The notes under the pieces were generated by a model. That model was not told the origin of the DNA and ran no database searches. It was given only the letters and a program-made list of their open reading frames with translations. Below are positions 18,891 to 27,452 of a DNA stretch of 64,000 nucleotides, piece after piece. The position numbers were made by a program, and so were the translations under genes. The stretch covers positions 35,047 through 99,046 of the forward strand of contig DATLNB010000043.1 in assembly GCA_035536995.1 (NCBI GenBank). Reading direction: 5' to 3'. Positions within the stretch are counted from its first letter, which is position 1, and each line of letters starts with the position of its first letter. The DNA is from AV80 sp035536995. Its GTDB lineage: Bacteria > Verrucomicrobiota > Verrucomicrobiia > Chthoniobacterales > UBA10450.

Positions 18891-18897
18891 GAAGGAT

Positions 18898-19113
18898 GTT
18901 TGGCTTCCAGCCTGACTCGGCACGTAGGCTTCCAGCCTGCGCATCGATTTCTCGACAGGCGGGACGCCTGTCGGCCGAGACAGGCAAGATGCCTATCTTC
19001 AGGAGCACGGCCGTCTCGGCTGTGCGGCGAGCAGGCGTCTCGCCGGCGTCCTTATCAATTTATTCGACAGGCGAGACGCCTGTCGGCCACACAGCCGGGA
19101 CGGCCGTGCTCCT
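18898..19113. repeat. Cluster of palindromic repeats between actA and actB
   Basis: Contains GACAGGCGGGACGCCTGTC (about 18955-18973), its relative GACAGGCGAGACGCCTGTC (about 19069-19087), and long facing arms AGGAGCACGGCCGTC (from about 19001) and GACGGCCGTGCTCCT (ending about 19113). Together these could fold the 220-bp spacer into nested hairpins. The block ends at the actB start, so actB may lack a normal ribosome-binding site. Confidence 0.75.
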
Positions 19114-22100
19114 ATGAAACGCATCTTCGAGCATCCACCGGAAACGCTGACTGGGAAACGCTATTGGCGGAGCCTGGACGAGTTCAGCGACACGCCGGAA
19201 TTCCGGGGCTGGCTGGAGCGCGAATTCCCCGCTGGCGCGGCGCAGCTCAACGGCGACGAGTGGTCGCGGCGCGGGTTCCTCAAATTGATGGGGGCCTCGA
19301 TGGCCCTGGCGGGGTTCGGCCTAACAAGTTGTCGCCGGCCGGAAGCGCACCTCGTTCCCTTCACCAAGAGCGTCGAGTGGACGATCCCAGGTAAAGCTTT
19401 GTACTACGCGACGGCGATGCCGCGCCGGACCGGCGCCATCCCGCTCATCGCCGCCACCGTCGATGGCCGCCCGATCAAGCTCGAAGGCAACCCGCTTCAC
19501 CCGGCGAGCGGCGGCTCCACGGATACGTTTGCGCAGGCTTCGCTTCTGGATCTTTACGATCCCGCGCGTTCCAAACGTTTTGTCCAGAAAGGCCAGCGCG
19601 ACGAGAAGGGGAAAAAGGTCGACAGCTTCGACAGCCGCGATCGGGCTGCATTTGAGAAATATCTCACCGAGCTGACCGGCAAGATCGCGGCAGATGGCGG
19701 CGCGGGCCTGGCGTTCCTTGTTGAGGAGGTTCACTCACCGACTCGCGAGCGGCTCCGGGCCGAGCTGGTCAAGACATTCCCCAAAATGCGGTGGTGCGTT
19801 TACGATCCGCTCCTGACCGAGGCGCAGAGTTTCGCTACCCAGCTCAGCTTCGGCGATAACGCGCGGCTCGTTCCCCGTTTTGAACGGGCGGACGTTGTCC
19901 TCGCGCTGGACAGCGATTTCCTCGATTGCGGGGAAGGCGATCTCGCCGGCATCCGTGCGTTCACTTCCCGCCGCCGCGTCTCTGGGGCGAAGGACGCGAT
20001 GAACCGGCTCTACGTGGTCGAAAACCGGTACACGCTCACCGGCGCGATGGCCGATCACAGACTGCGATGCCCGGCCAGCCAGATCCCAGCGTTTACCCGG
20101 GCCCTCGCCGGCAAGATTGCGGTCGCGACGAAGGACCAGGGCCTCGCGTCGACAATCGCGACATTGACCGAGCCGGTTAACGCGATGCAGTTCGAGGACG
20201 CGTGGGTCACTGAATGCGCGAACGATCTGATGGCCAAACCGGGCGCGAGCCTGGTGGTGGCCGGGGCGCATCAGCCCGTGGTCGTGCAGCTGATGGTTTA
20301 CGCGATCAATGCGGCGCTGAAAAATGTCGGCGCCACGGTGATCGTTCGCGAGTTCATTCGCGCGCCCAAGACCAACAGCATTCTTCAGCTGGCAGGCGAG
20401 ATTAACGCAGGCCGGATCAAACAGCTTTTCATTCTCGGCGGCGACCCGGTTTATAACGCACCGAGAGGAATCACGATCGATCGCGAAACCAAAGCGCCGG
20501 TGGATTGGCCCGACCTGCAACGGAAGGTGCCCGATGTCGTCCGCCTCGGTTACTATGAGGACGCGACTTCGGAGCTGAGCAACTGGCACGTCCCGGCCGC
20601 GCATTATCTCGAGAGTTGGAGCGACGCCCTGACCAACGACGGCGCCTACGTAGCCATTCAGCCGATGATCCTCCCGCTCTTCGGCGGAATGTCAGAGCTC
20701 GACTTGCTTAACGCGGTGCTTGGGCGGCCGAAGGTCGAGGGGCCCGAGCTTGTCCAGGAAACCTTCCGGGCCAGCGCGCCTCCGGGCGATTTCCAGGCCG
20801 CCTGGTCGCAGCTTTTGCGCGATGGATTTGCGACGCATGTCGCGCTGAAAGAGAAGCCGCCAACGTTCAACGCCAACAACGCCGGCGGCGTCGCTCATAC
20901 GCTTTGGTCCACGCCTCCGAACCCCACGCTCGACGCGCCCGAGATTGTGCTCACCCGGAGCTACAATATCGATGACGGCCGTTACATTAATAATGGATGG
21001 CTCCAGGAATTGCCTGATCCGATCACGAAACTGACGTGGGACAACGCCGCCTTGATCAGCCCGGCCATGGCGAAACATCTTGGAGTTGCGACCGGCGACC
21101 TGATCAACATCGGCATCACCGAAACCACGAAGGACGCGCAGGGCAAAAATATTCGCCGGGAGCTGGTGATCGCGGCCGTGGTTTCACCGGGACACGCGGA
21201 TAATTCGATTTCGATTTCGCTCGGTTACGGCCGGAAGAAGACGGGGCCGATCGGCGAGGAAGCGGGGTTCAATGCCTTCCTCCTGCGGACGAGCTCCAAC
21301 CCGCATTACATAGCGGTCGATAGTAAGACTGTCGAAGCGATCAGTGTTACCACTGCGCCGACCGCCGTCCAACCGGCAAGCCCGACCGCGACCACGGCGC
21401 CGACCGCGGCACCAAAAGTCCGGGCCCACACCCTTGGCAAATATCCGCTTTCGATTACCCAGGACCACTGGAGCATCGAAGGCCGCGGGTTGGTCCGCGA
21501 AGCTTCCCTCGAGAAGTACCGCGAAGATCCCGAGTTCGTGAAGAAAATCGCGGGCGACGAAGAACTCCCGCCGAAGTTACCGTCACTTTACAGTCATCCG
21601 CCGCTCAGTGCGGAGCAGCAGTGGGGGATGACGGTGGACCTGAACGTCTGCACCGGTTGCAGCGCGTGCATTGTCGCCTGCCAGAGCGAGAACAACATTC
21701 CAATCGTCGGTAAATTGCAGGTCAGCCACGGCCGCGCAATGCATTGGCTCCGGCTCGACCGTTATTACGCGAGCGCCAAACCGTTCAACCAGGACCGGGG
21801 CGAGTTTCCGGAGGACCCGGAGCTGGTCCACGAACCGATGATGTGCCAGCACTGCGAGAACGCGCCGTGCGAAACCGTTTGCCCGGTCAACGCCACCGTC
21901 CACAGCGAGGACGGCCTCAACGTCATGGCCTACAACCGCTGCATCGGCACCCGGTATTGTGCGAACAACTGCCCGTTCAAAGTTCGTCGCTTCAATTATT
22001 TCGATTACAACCAGCGCCCGATTGGAAAGAAAAAGATCGGGCCGCTTTCGGTTTACCAGGAATACATCGCGCCCTTCACCGAGAAAGGCGCCCCGGACAC

Positions 22101-22626
22101 CGTCAAGCTTCAGAAGAACCCGAACGTCACGGTGCGGATGCGCGGGGTGATGGAAAAATGCACTTATTGCGTGCAGCGAATCGAGGAAGCCAAGATCGCC
22201 GCGCACGTAAAGGCGGGCGCTTCGGACAAGACCCGGATCCCGCGCGACTCGTTCACCACAGCCTGCGCCCAGGTCTGCCCAACGGAAGCGATCGCCTTTG
22301 GCGACATCAAGGATCCCGAAAGCAAGGTTTCGAAAATCAAAGCGCAGGACCGGAATTATCGGCTGCTCGAATACTTGAATGTGAGCACCCGCACCAGCTA
22401 CCTCGCGCGGATCCGCAATCCAAATCCGAAAATGCCGGATGCGCATCGGATCGGGGTCGCAAGCCTTGGCCACCACGGTCCAACGCACGCTGAGACAAGC
22501 GACTCAACTACCTCCAGCCATGCGCCGAAAGCGCAACACGATTTCAATCAACAACAGCATGCCGCGGGAACCCCGGCTGCGTCAGTGTCACCCTCGCCAT
22601 CCCCCGGCGGACATGAGCACCACTAA
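19114..22626 (+). CDS. actB: Alternative complex III, molybdopterin oxidoreductase-like/Fe-S subunit
   Basis: A 1170-residue fusion typical of ACIII. It has a TAT-type export motif (SRRGFLKLMGAS) with a lipobox-like LTSC, a large molybdopterin-oxidoreductase-like region (about 90-690), and a ferredoxin-like module (about 830-1090). Cys sets include CTGCSACIVAC, CQHCENAPCETVC, CIGTRYCANNC, CTYC and CAQVC, for several Fe-S clusters. It faces the periplasm and joins ActA to the quinol-oxidising membrane subunits. The C-terminal tail is Ser/Pro-rich and ends GGHEHH, like ctaC in this window. Confidence 0.95.
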   Translation: MKRIFEHPPETLTGKRYWRSLDEFSDTPEFRGWLEREFPAGAAQLNGDEWSRRGFLKLMGASMALAGFGLTSCRRPEAHLVPFTKSVEWTIPGKALYYATAMPRRTGAIPLIAATVDGRPIKLEGNPLHPASGGSTDTFAQASLLDLYDPARSKRFVQKGQRDEKGKKVDSFDSRDRAAFEKYLTELTGKIAADGGAGLAFLVEEVHSPTRERLRAELVKTFPKMRWCVYDPLLTEAQSFATQLSFGDNARLVPRFERADVVLALDSDFLDCGEGDLAGIRAFTSRRRVSGAKDAMNRLYVVENRYTLTGAMADHRLRCPASQIPAFTRALAGKIAVATKDQGLASTIATLTEPVNAMQFEDAWVTECANDLMAKPGASLVVAGAHQPVVVQLMVYAINAALKNVGATVIVREFIRAPKTNSILQLAGEINAGRIKQLFILGGDPVYNAPRGITIDRETKAPVDWPDLQRKVPDVVRLGYYEDATSELSNWHVPAAHYLESWSDALTNDGAYVAIQPMILPLFGGMSELDLLNAVLGRPKVEGPELVQETFRASAPPGDFQAAWSQLLRDGFATHVALKEKPPTFNANNAGGVAHTLWSTPPNPTLDAPEIVLTRSYNIDDGRYINNGWLQELPDPITKLTWDNAALISPAMAKHLGVATGDLINIGITETTKDAQGKNIRRELVIAAVVSPGHADNSISISLGYGRKKTGPIGEEAGFNAFLLRTSSNPHYIAVDSKTVEAISVTTAPTAVQPASPTATTAPTAAPKVRAHTLGKYPLSITQDHWSIEGRGLVREASLEKYREDPEFVKKIAGDEELPPKLPSLYSHPPLSAEQQWGMTVDLNVCTGCSACIVACQSENNIPIVGKLQVSHGRAMHWLRLDRYYASAKPFNQDRGEFPEDPELVHEPMMCQHCENAPCETVCPVNATVHSEDGLNVMAYNRCIGTRYCANNCPFKVRRFNYFDYNQRPIGKKKIGPLSVYQEYIAPFTEKGAPDTVKLQKNPNVTVRMRGVMEKCTYCVQRIEEAKIAAHVKAGASDKTRIPRDSFTTACAQVCPTEAIAFGDIKDPESKVSKIKAQDRNYRLLEYLNVSTRTSYLARIRNPNPKMPDAHRIGVASLGHHGPTHAETSDSTTSSHAPKAQHDFNQQQHAAGTPAASVSPSPSPGGHEHH

Positions 22627-22631
22627 TGAGT

Positions 22632-22715
22632 AATTGCAGATTTCAAATTTCAGATTGCAGATCGCGGGCAGGAACTCGCAGCCAATCTGCAATCTACAAT
22701 CTGCATTCTGCAATC
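22632..22715. repeat. Inverted repeat of ATTGCAGATT units between actB and actC
   Basis: The left arm has AGATTGCAGAT and the right arm AATCTGCAATCTACAATCTG. It fills most of the 96-bp actB-actC spacer and could form an AT-rich hairpin. It is a different repeat family from those at the other ACIII junctions. Confidence 0.65.
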
Positions 22716-22722
22716 CCGTAAC

Positions 22723-24183
22723 ATGGATTCGGCCAGCACAGTTCCAGACGTGATTGAAGGCGAAGCCTCCGCTTCGGTGGAACGGCCGCTTGCCCGCGTC
22801 CCGCTGGTTTTAAACCGCCGAAATTTTTCCTGGATCACCGAGCGCATTGCCGGCGCGGTCGAAGGGACAGCGCCGCGCTGGTGGTGGGTCAGCTTCGCGA
22901 TCACCTCGATGGTCGCGATGTTCGGGCTCTTTTGCCTGGGCTACCAGATTTCAACAGGCGTCGGCACCTGGGGATTGAATCACCCGGTCGGCTGGGCGTG
23001 GGATATCACGAACTTCGTGTTCTGGATCGGTATCGGTCACGCCGGGACTCTTATTTCCGCGATCCTCTTTTTGCTCCGCCAAAAATGGCGGACGTCGATT
23101 AACCGCGCCGCCGAAGCGATGACGCTGTTCGCCGTTATTTGCGCGGCGATTTTCCCGGGCGTCCACGTTGGCCGCGTCTGGATGGCGTGGTTCCTCGCGC
23201 CGTTGCCGAATAATTACGGCATCTGGCCGAACTTCCGGAGCCCGCTCCTTTGGGACGTCTTCGCGGTTTCGACCTACTTCTCGGTCTCGGTGCTCTTCTG
23301 GTACACCGGCTTGATTCCCGATCTCGCGACCCTTCGCGATCGCGCTACAACCAAGATCAAAAAGCTTCTCTACGGAATTTTCGCGTTCGGCTGGCGCGGC
23401 TCGAATCGCAACTGGCGGCATTACGAGATGGCGTATCTGCTTCTGGCCGGGCTTTCCACCCCGCTCGTCCTTTCCGTGCATAGCGTGGTGTCATTCGACT
23501 TCGCCACTTCCATTATCCCGACGTGGCACACCACGATTTTCCCGCCTTACTTCGTGGCCGGTGCGATCTTCGGCGGGTTCGCGATGGTGCTTACCCTCCT
23601 GATTCCGGCGCGCGCGATCTACAAACTGCAGGACATCATCACCATTCAGCACATCGACAAGATGGCGAAGGTGATTCTGCTCACCGGCTCAATCGTAAGT
23701 TACGCCTACGCGATGGAGTTCTTCGTCGCCTGGTACAGCGGTAACCAATACGAGAAGTACGCGTTCTTTAACCGGATCTTCGGCCCTTACTGGTGGTACT
23801 GGTGGGTGGGCATGCTTTTCTGCAACGCCCTGACTCCACAGCTCTTCTGGTTCAAGCGGTTCCGGCACAACATCTACGTCGTTTATTTCGTCTGCATGTG
23901 CGTCAACGCCGGCATGTGGTTCGAGCGTTTCATCATCATCGTCGGCGGTCTCCACCGGGATTTCCTGCCCTCATCCTGGGGAATGTTTTATCCGACCTGG
24001 GTCGATATCTGGACCTTCATCGGCACCTTTGGGATTTTCCTGTCGCTCTTCCTTCTCTTCATCCGTTACCTGCCGATGATCGCGATGTCGGAAGTGAAGA
24101 TCGTTTTGCCTGAGGCGAATCCGCACCACGCTTCGCCCGAGGAACACCACGTCGTCGCCGCCGGCGGAAAGGAGCGCACATGA
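22723..24183 (+). CDS. actC: Alternative complex III, NrfD-like quinol-binding membrane subunit
   Basis: A 486-residue polytopic membrane protein of the NrfD/PsrC family with about ten helices. It holds a likely quinol site on the periplasmic side and pairs with the paralogous ActF. Typical stretches are GIGHAGTLISAILFLLRQKWR, AIFPGVHVGRVW and GNQYEKYAFFNR. The last codons overlap the first copy of an 18-bp duplication that also contains the actD start region. Confidence 0.94.
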   Translation: MDSASTVPDVIEGEASASVERPLARVPLVLNRRNFSWITERIAGAVEGTAPRWWWVSFAITSMVAMFGLFCLGYQISTGVGTWGLNHPVGWAWDITNFVFWIGIGHAGTLISAILFLLRQKWRTSINRAAEAMTLFAVICAAIFPGVHVGRVWMAWFLAPLPNNYGIWPNFRSPLLWDVFAVSTYFSVSVLFWYTGLIPDLATLRDRATTKIKKLLYGIFAFGWRGSNRNWRHYEMAYLLLAGLSTPLVLSVHSVVSFDFATSIIPTWHTTIFPPYFVAGAIFGGFAMVLTLLIPARAIYKLQDIITIQHIDKMAKVILLTGSIVSYAYAMEFFVAWYSGNQYEKYAFFNRIFGPYWWYWWVGMLFCNALTPQLFWFKRFRHNIYVVYFVCMCVNAGMWFERFIIIVGGLHRDFLPSSWGMFYPTWVDIWTFIGTFGIFLSLFLLFIRYLPMIAMSEVKIVLPEANPHHASPEEHHVVAAGGKERT

Positions 24184-24314
24184 GAAGGTGCTTCTTCTGT
24201 AGCCGCTTCGCTGTGCGAAGCGCGGGACTTCGCGTCGATTCGGTCTCTCTCTCACGCGGCCCACAGGGCCGCGGCTACAGAAGAGGTCGCAGCCCGAAGG
24301 AGCGCACATGAGAA
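24169..24314. repeat. Palindromic element flanked by an 18-bp direct repeat at the actC/actD junction
   Basis: AAGGAGCGCACATGAGAA occurs at 24169-24186 and again at 24297-24314. Between them lies about 110 bp with terminal inverted arms CTTCTGTAGCCGC (24194-24206) and GCGGCTACAGAAG (24271-24283), plus an inner palindrome CGCTTCGCTGTGCGAAGCG, which is almost the same as one at 30728-30746. The first repeat contains the actC stop, and the second supplies the AAGGAG site and ATG of actD. It looks like an inserted element that duplicated its target. Confidence 0.85.
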
Positions 24315-24862
24315 CGCCCTCCGGAAATAAGGTTTACGGGATGGGCGCCGAATTCCCGAGCGCGGCGGCCCTCTATGAAGCTGCGAAACGCGTTCGCGAT
24401 GCGGGCTTCAAACGATGGGACGTTCACTCGCCTTTCCCGATTCACGGCATGGACGACGCGATGGGCCTCGGGAAATCGTGGCTCAGCGCTTTTGTCCTGG
24501 TCGGCGGTTTCACCGGATTGATGACGGCGGTAATCCTGACCTTCGGGCCTTCATCTTTCATTTACCCACTGGTCGTTCACGGCAAACCGGTGGACTGGAA
24601 AACGGTGCCCGCCTTTTTCCCGATCATGTTTGAGCTCACGGTGTTGTTCTCGGCTTTCACCGCATTTTTCGCGATGCTGATCATGAACGGGCTCCCACGC
24701 TGGTATCACCCCGTGTTCAACTGGCGCCGGTTCAGCCGCGCGACCAACGACGGATTTTTCCTCGTCATAGAAGCTCGCGACCCGCGGTTCACCGAGCTGG
24801 AAGCGCGCGAGCTTTTGGAGCAAAGCGGCGGCCGCCACGTCACCATCATCCACGAGGACTGA
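24308..24862 (+). CDS. actD: Alternative complex III, DUF3341 subunit
   Basis: A 184-residue membrane subunit with DUF3341 features: the N-terminal PSAAALYEAAKRVRDAGF segment, DVHSPFPIHGMDDAMGL, and two membrane helices (about 60-83 and 100-125). It links the membrane subunits on the cytoplasmic side. Its ATG at 24308 sits in the second copy of the 18-bp duplication, preceded by AAGGAG. Before the insertion it probably overlapped the actC stop as ATGA. Confidence 0.93.
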   Translation: MRTPSGNKVYGMGAEFPSAAALYEAAKRVRDAGFKRWDVHSPFPIHGMDDAMGLGKSWLSAFVLVGGFTGLMTAVILTFGPSSFIYPLVVHGKPVDWKTVPAFFPIMFELTVLFSAFTAFFAMLIMNGLPRWYHPVFNWRRFSRATNDGFFLVIEARDPRFTELEARELLEQSGGRHVTIIHED

Positions 24863-24865
24863 CCA

Positions 24866-25612
24866 ATGCTCCGCGGCTTTTTCCTCATCTTCATTTTGAT
24901 CGGCATCGCGATCGTTGCCGTGTTCGGATTCCGTGGGCAAACCAGCACCGGTTCGCCAATCGAAGTTTTCCCCGACATGGTTCGGCAAATGAAAGTGCGC
25001 GCCCAGGCGCCGCTGGGATTCTTCGCGGATGGAAGGGGTTCGCGTCCGCCCGTCGCGGGCACGGTCCCGATCGGTTACGACATGCCGAAGCCGCATACGG
25101 AAGCTTCTCCCGGCGCGGCGCCGGTCCCGGGCGAACTGAACGCTCAGCCTCAGCTCAGTTTCAGCAGCGGCAACGATTACTTTAACACCGGGAAGATGGG
25201 AACGAACTGGGGTGACGGTTTTCCGTTGCCGGTGACGGGCGATCTAATGGAACGCGGCAAGCAACGTTACAACATCAATTGCTCGATCTGTCACGGCCCG
25301 ACTGCTGCGGGCAACGGCATCACGAAACAGTATGGCCTGGCTACCGTGGTCAGCCTGCAGGACGAACGAATCCGCAAAATGTCGGATGGCGAAATCTTCA
25401 ACACGATCACCCACGGCAAGAACACCATGATGGCCTACGGGCCGAACGTTGCTGTGACCGATCGGTGGGCGATCATCGCGTATTTGCGCGCCCTTCAACG
25501 AAGCCAGAACGCCACCGAAGCGGACGTCCCACCCGAGCACCGCGCCGAGCTGGATAAGCCGCCGGCCCCGCCTGCCCCTGAGACCGCCCAACCGGAGCCT
25601 GCCAAGAAATGA
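24866..25612 (+). CDS. actE: Alternative complex III, monoheme cytochrome c subunit
   Basis: A 248-residue cytochrome c with an N-terminal hydrophobic anchor (about 4-20). One heme motif, CSICH, lies near residue 141, and the Met-rich stretch KNTMMAYGPNV supplies the axial ligand. It exchanges electrons with soluble cytochrome or the oxidase. The C-terminus is Pro/Ala-rich. It begins 3 bp after actD and overlaps actF by ATGA, showing translational coupling. Confidence 0.94.
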   Translation: MLRGFFLIFILIGIAIVAVFGFRGQTSTGSPIEVFPDMVRQMKVRAQAPLGFFADGRGSRPPVAGTVPIGYDMPKPHTEASPGAAPVPGELNAQPQLSFSSGNDYFNTGKMGTNWGDGFPLPVTGDLMERGKQRYNINCSICHGPTAAGNGITKQYGLATVVSLQDERIRKMSDGEIFNTITHGKNTMMAYGPNVAVTDRWAIIAYLRALQRSQNATEADVPPEHRAELDKPPAPPAPETAQPEPAKK

Positions 25613-26811
25613 GCGAACGATCCGATATCGTCCCAACTCCGGAAGGCGAATTCGTCGAGCCGACGCGTTTCGCGCCGCTCTCCTTTCTCCTGGCTTTGCT
25701 CGCGGTTGTCGGGCTGGGGTTGAGCGTCGTCGGGGCGATCGTCTCGCCCAAGCAATTCAGCTTTTCGTGGCTCTTCGGGTTCGCGGTTTATTTCACGATC
25801 CTGGCCGGCTGTTTCTTCTGGATCATCGTTCACCACGTGGTTGACGCGGAATGGTCGGTGGTGGTGAGGCGCCAGCTCGAGAACCTCTCGCTCCTCCTCG
25901 CTGTCATGGCCCTCTTCTTCATTCCGATCCTGATTTTCCGCCATAATCTCTATGAGTGGATGAACATCCCGGCCGGCAAGGACCATCTCCTCGATAGCAA
26001 ACGCGCCTACCTGAATTGGAACTTTTTCCTGATCCGCGCCGTGTTCTATTTCGTCTTCTTCATCGGCGCCTCTCTCCTCTTCCGACGGTTCTCAATCGCC
26101 CAGGATCGCGACGGCAACCCGGGGCATACCATGAAGATGCGCCGGCTCGGGTTCATAACTCTGCCGCTCTTTGCCCTTTCCCTAACCTTTGGCGCTTACG
26201 ACTGGCTGCTGGGGCTCGATTACAAATGGTTCTCGACCATGTGGGGCGTTTATATTTTCGCGGGCGCCGCAGGCAGCTCGATGTCCCTCCTTGTCCTGGT
26301 CATCACGGCGTTGCGCCGGGCCGGTTATCTCAGGGACGTCATCAACCTGGAGCATTACCACACCATGGGTAAGTGGATGTTCGCTTTTACCGTTTTCTGG
26401 GCCTACATCGGCTTCAGCCAGTACATGCTCATCTGGTATGCGAACATGCCGGAAGAGACCGAATATTTCATCCGGCGGAACACGGAGTCGTGGAACGCGC
26501 TCAGCCTGTTCCTGGTCATCGGGCGTTTCTTCATTCCCTTCGTCATCCTCCTGGTCCGGAGCCCGAAGAAGCGGCCCGGGCAGCTTTGCATCATCGCCGG
26601 TTGGCTCATTTTGATGCAGATGGTTGACCTCTACATCGTCGTCCTGCCGGCTCTCCATGGCGCGGGCGTCCACATCAGCATCTGGGATTTCATGCCGCTC
26701 CTGGGCATCGGCGGGACCCTGGGCTTCATCTTTCTTTGGCTCGTCCGGCGCAGCTCCACTTTCCCGAACCGCGATCCGCGCCTGCTGGAATCGCTCCATC
26801 TCGTTAACTAA
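25609..26811 (+). CDS. actF: Alternative complex III, second NrfD-like membrane subunit
   Basis: A 400-residue, roughly ten-helix membrane protein paralogous to ActC. Signature stretches include WMNIPAGKDHLLDSKRAYLNW, MGKWMFAFTVFWAYIGFSQY and MLIWYANMPEET. With ActC it forms the membrane core of ACIII and may carry a proton path. The start overlaps actE by ATGA, and the next gene follows 2 bp after the stop. Confidence 0.94.
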   Translation: MSERSDIVPTPEGEFVEPTRFAPLSFLLALLAVVGLGLSVVGAIVSPKQFSFSWLFGFAVYFTILAGCFFWIIVHHVVDAEWSVVVRRQLENLSLLLAVMALFFIPILIFRHNLYEWMNIPAGKDHLLDSKRAYLNWNFFLIRAVFYFVFFIGASLLFRRFSIAQDRDGNPGHTMKMRRLGFITLPLFALSLTFGAYDWLLGLDYKWFSTMWGVYIFAGAAGSSMSLLVLVITALRRAGYLRDVINLEHYHTMGKWMFAFTVFWAYIGFSQYMLIWYANMPEETEYFIRRNTESWNALSLFLVIGRFFIPFVILLVRSPKKRPGQLCIIAGWLILMQMVDLYIVVLPALHGAGVHISIWDFMPLLGIGGTLGFIFLWLVRRSSTFPNRDPRLLESLHLVN

Positions 26812-26813
26812 CC

Positions 26814-27452
26814 GTGACGCCGACCGAACCACTCCAAAGCTACCAACCGCGCGGGATATTCTCGACCTGGCTCGGTATCGTGCTTCTCTTCGCTCTCTTC
26901 GGATTGATCGCGCTGGTTGTAGTCCGGGCGGCGCCACGCGGAAGCGACTTCGAAAAGAAGCGCGGCGAGACCCGGGCCAAGAAATTGGAGGACGCGCAGA
27001 AGGAATATTTCACGTCGCTGACCAGTTACGCGTGGGTCGACAAAGCCAAGGGGACAGCGCGGATTCCGGTGACTGACGCAATGAAGTTAACCGTCGCCGA
27101 GCTCGCGCAGAAAAAGCCGACGGCAGCCGGCCCGATTGCGCCCGACCCCGCTGCTGCGCCGGCTGCACCTGCCGGACCGGGTGCCTCACCTGCAGCGACG
27201 GCGCCCACCACCGCTCCGCCAGCGGCTGATGGCGCGAAGCCTTCACCAGGCGCGGGTGGCCACGAATCGGAGCAGCAGCCTGCGGCAGGCGCGAATCCGC
27301 CGTCGGCCCCGCCGAACACACAACCGGGCGCCAGCTCCACCCCGGCGGCATCCGCGCCGCCAGCCCCGGCCAAAGCGCAGGCCAGTCCGTCGCCCTCGCC
27401 GGCAGCGACTGCGCCGGGAACACCTTTACCAATTCGGGGCAAGACTCCATGA
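26814..27452 (+). CDS. Membrane-anchored Ala/Pro-rich protein of the ACIII operon
   Basis: A 212-residue protein with one N-terminal helix (about 18-40) and a conserved-looking block TSLTSYAWVDKAKGTARIPVTDAMKL (given here only in outline, about 65-90). A long low-complexity Ala/Pro/Ser tail follows (about 100-205). Small proteins with a WVDK..G..RIP pattern are common in respiratory operons, probably as assembly or structural subunits. The GTG start at 26814 is 2 bp after actF, and the gene overlaps the CcoN-like gene by 4 bp, so it is part of the operon. Confidence 0.75.
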   Translation: MTPTEPLQSYQPRGIFSTWLGIVLLFALFGLIALVVVRAAPRGSDFEKKRGETRAKKLEDAQKEYFTSLTSYAWVDKAKGTARIPVTDAMKLTVAELAQKKPTAAGPIAPDPAAAPAAPAGPGASPAATAPTTAPPAADGAKPSPGAGGHESEQQPAAGANPPSAPPNTQPGASSTPAASAPPAPAKAQASPSPSPAATAPGTPLPIRGKTP

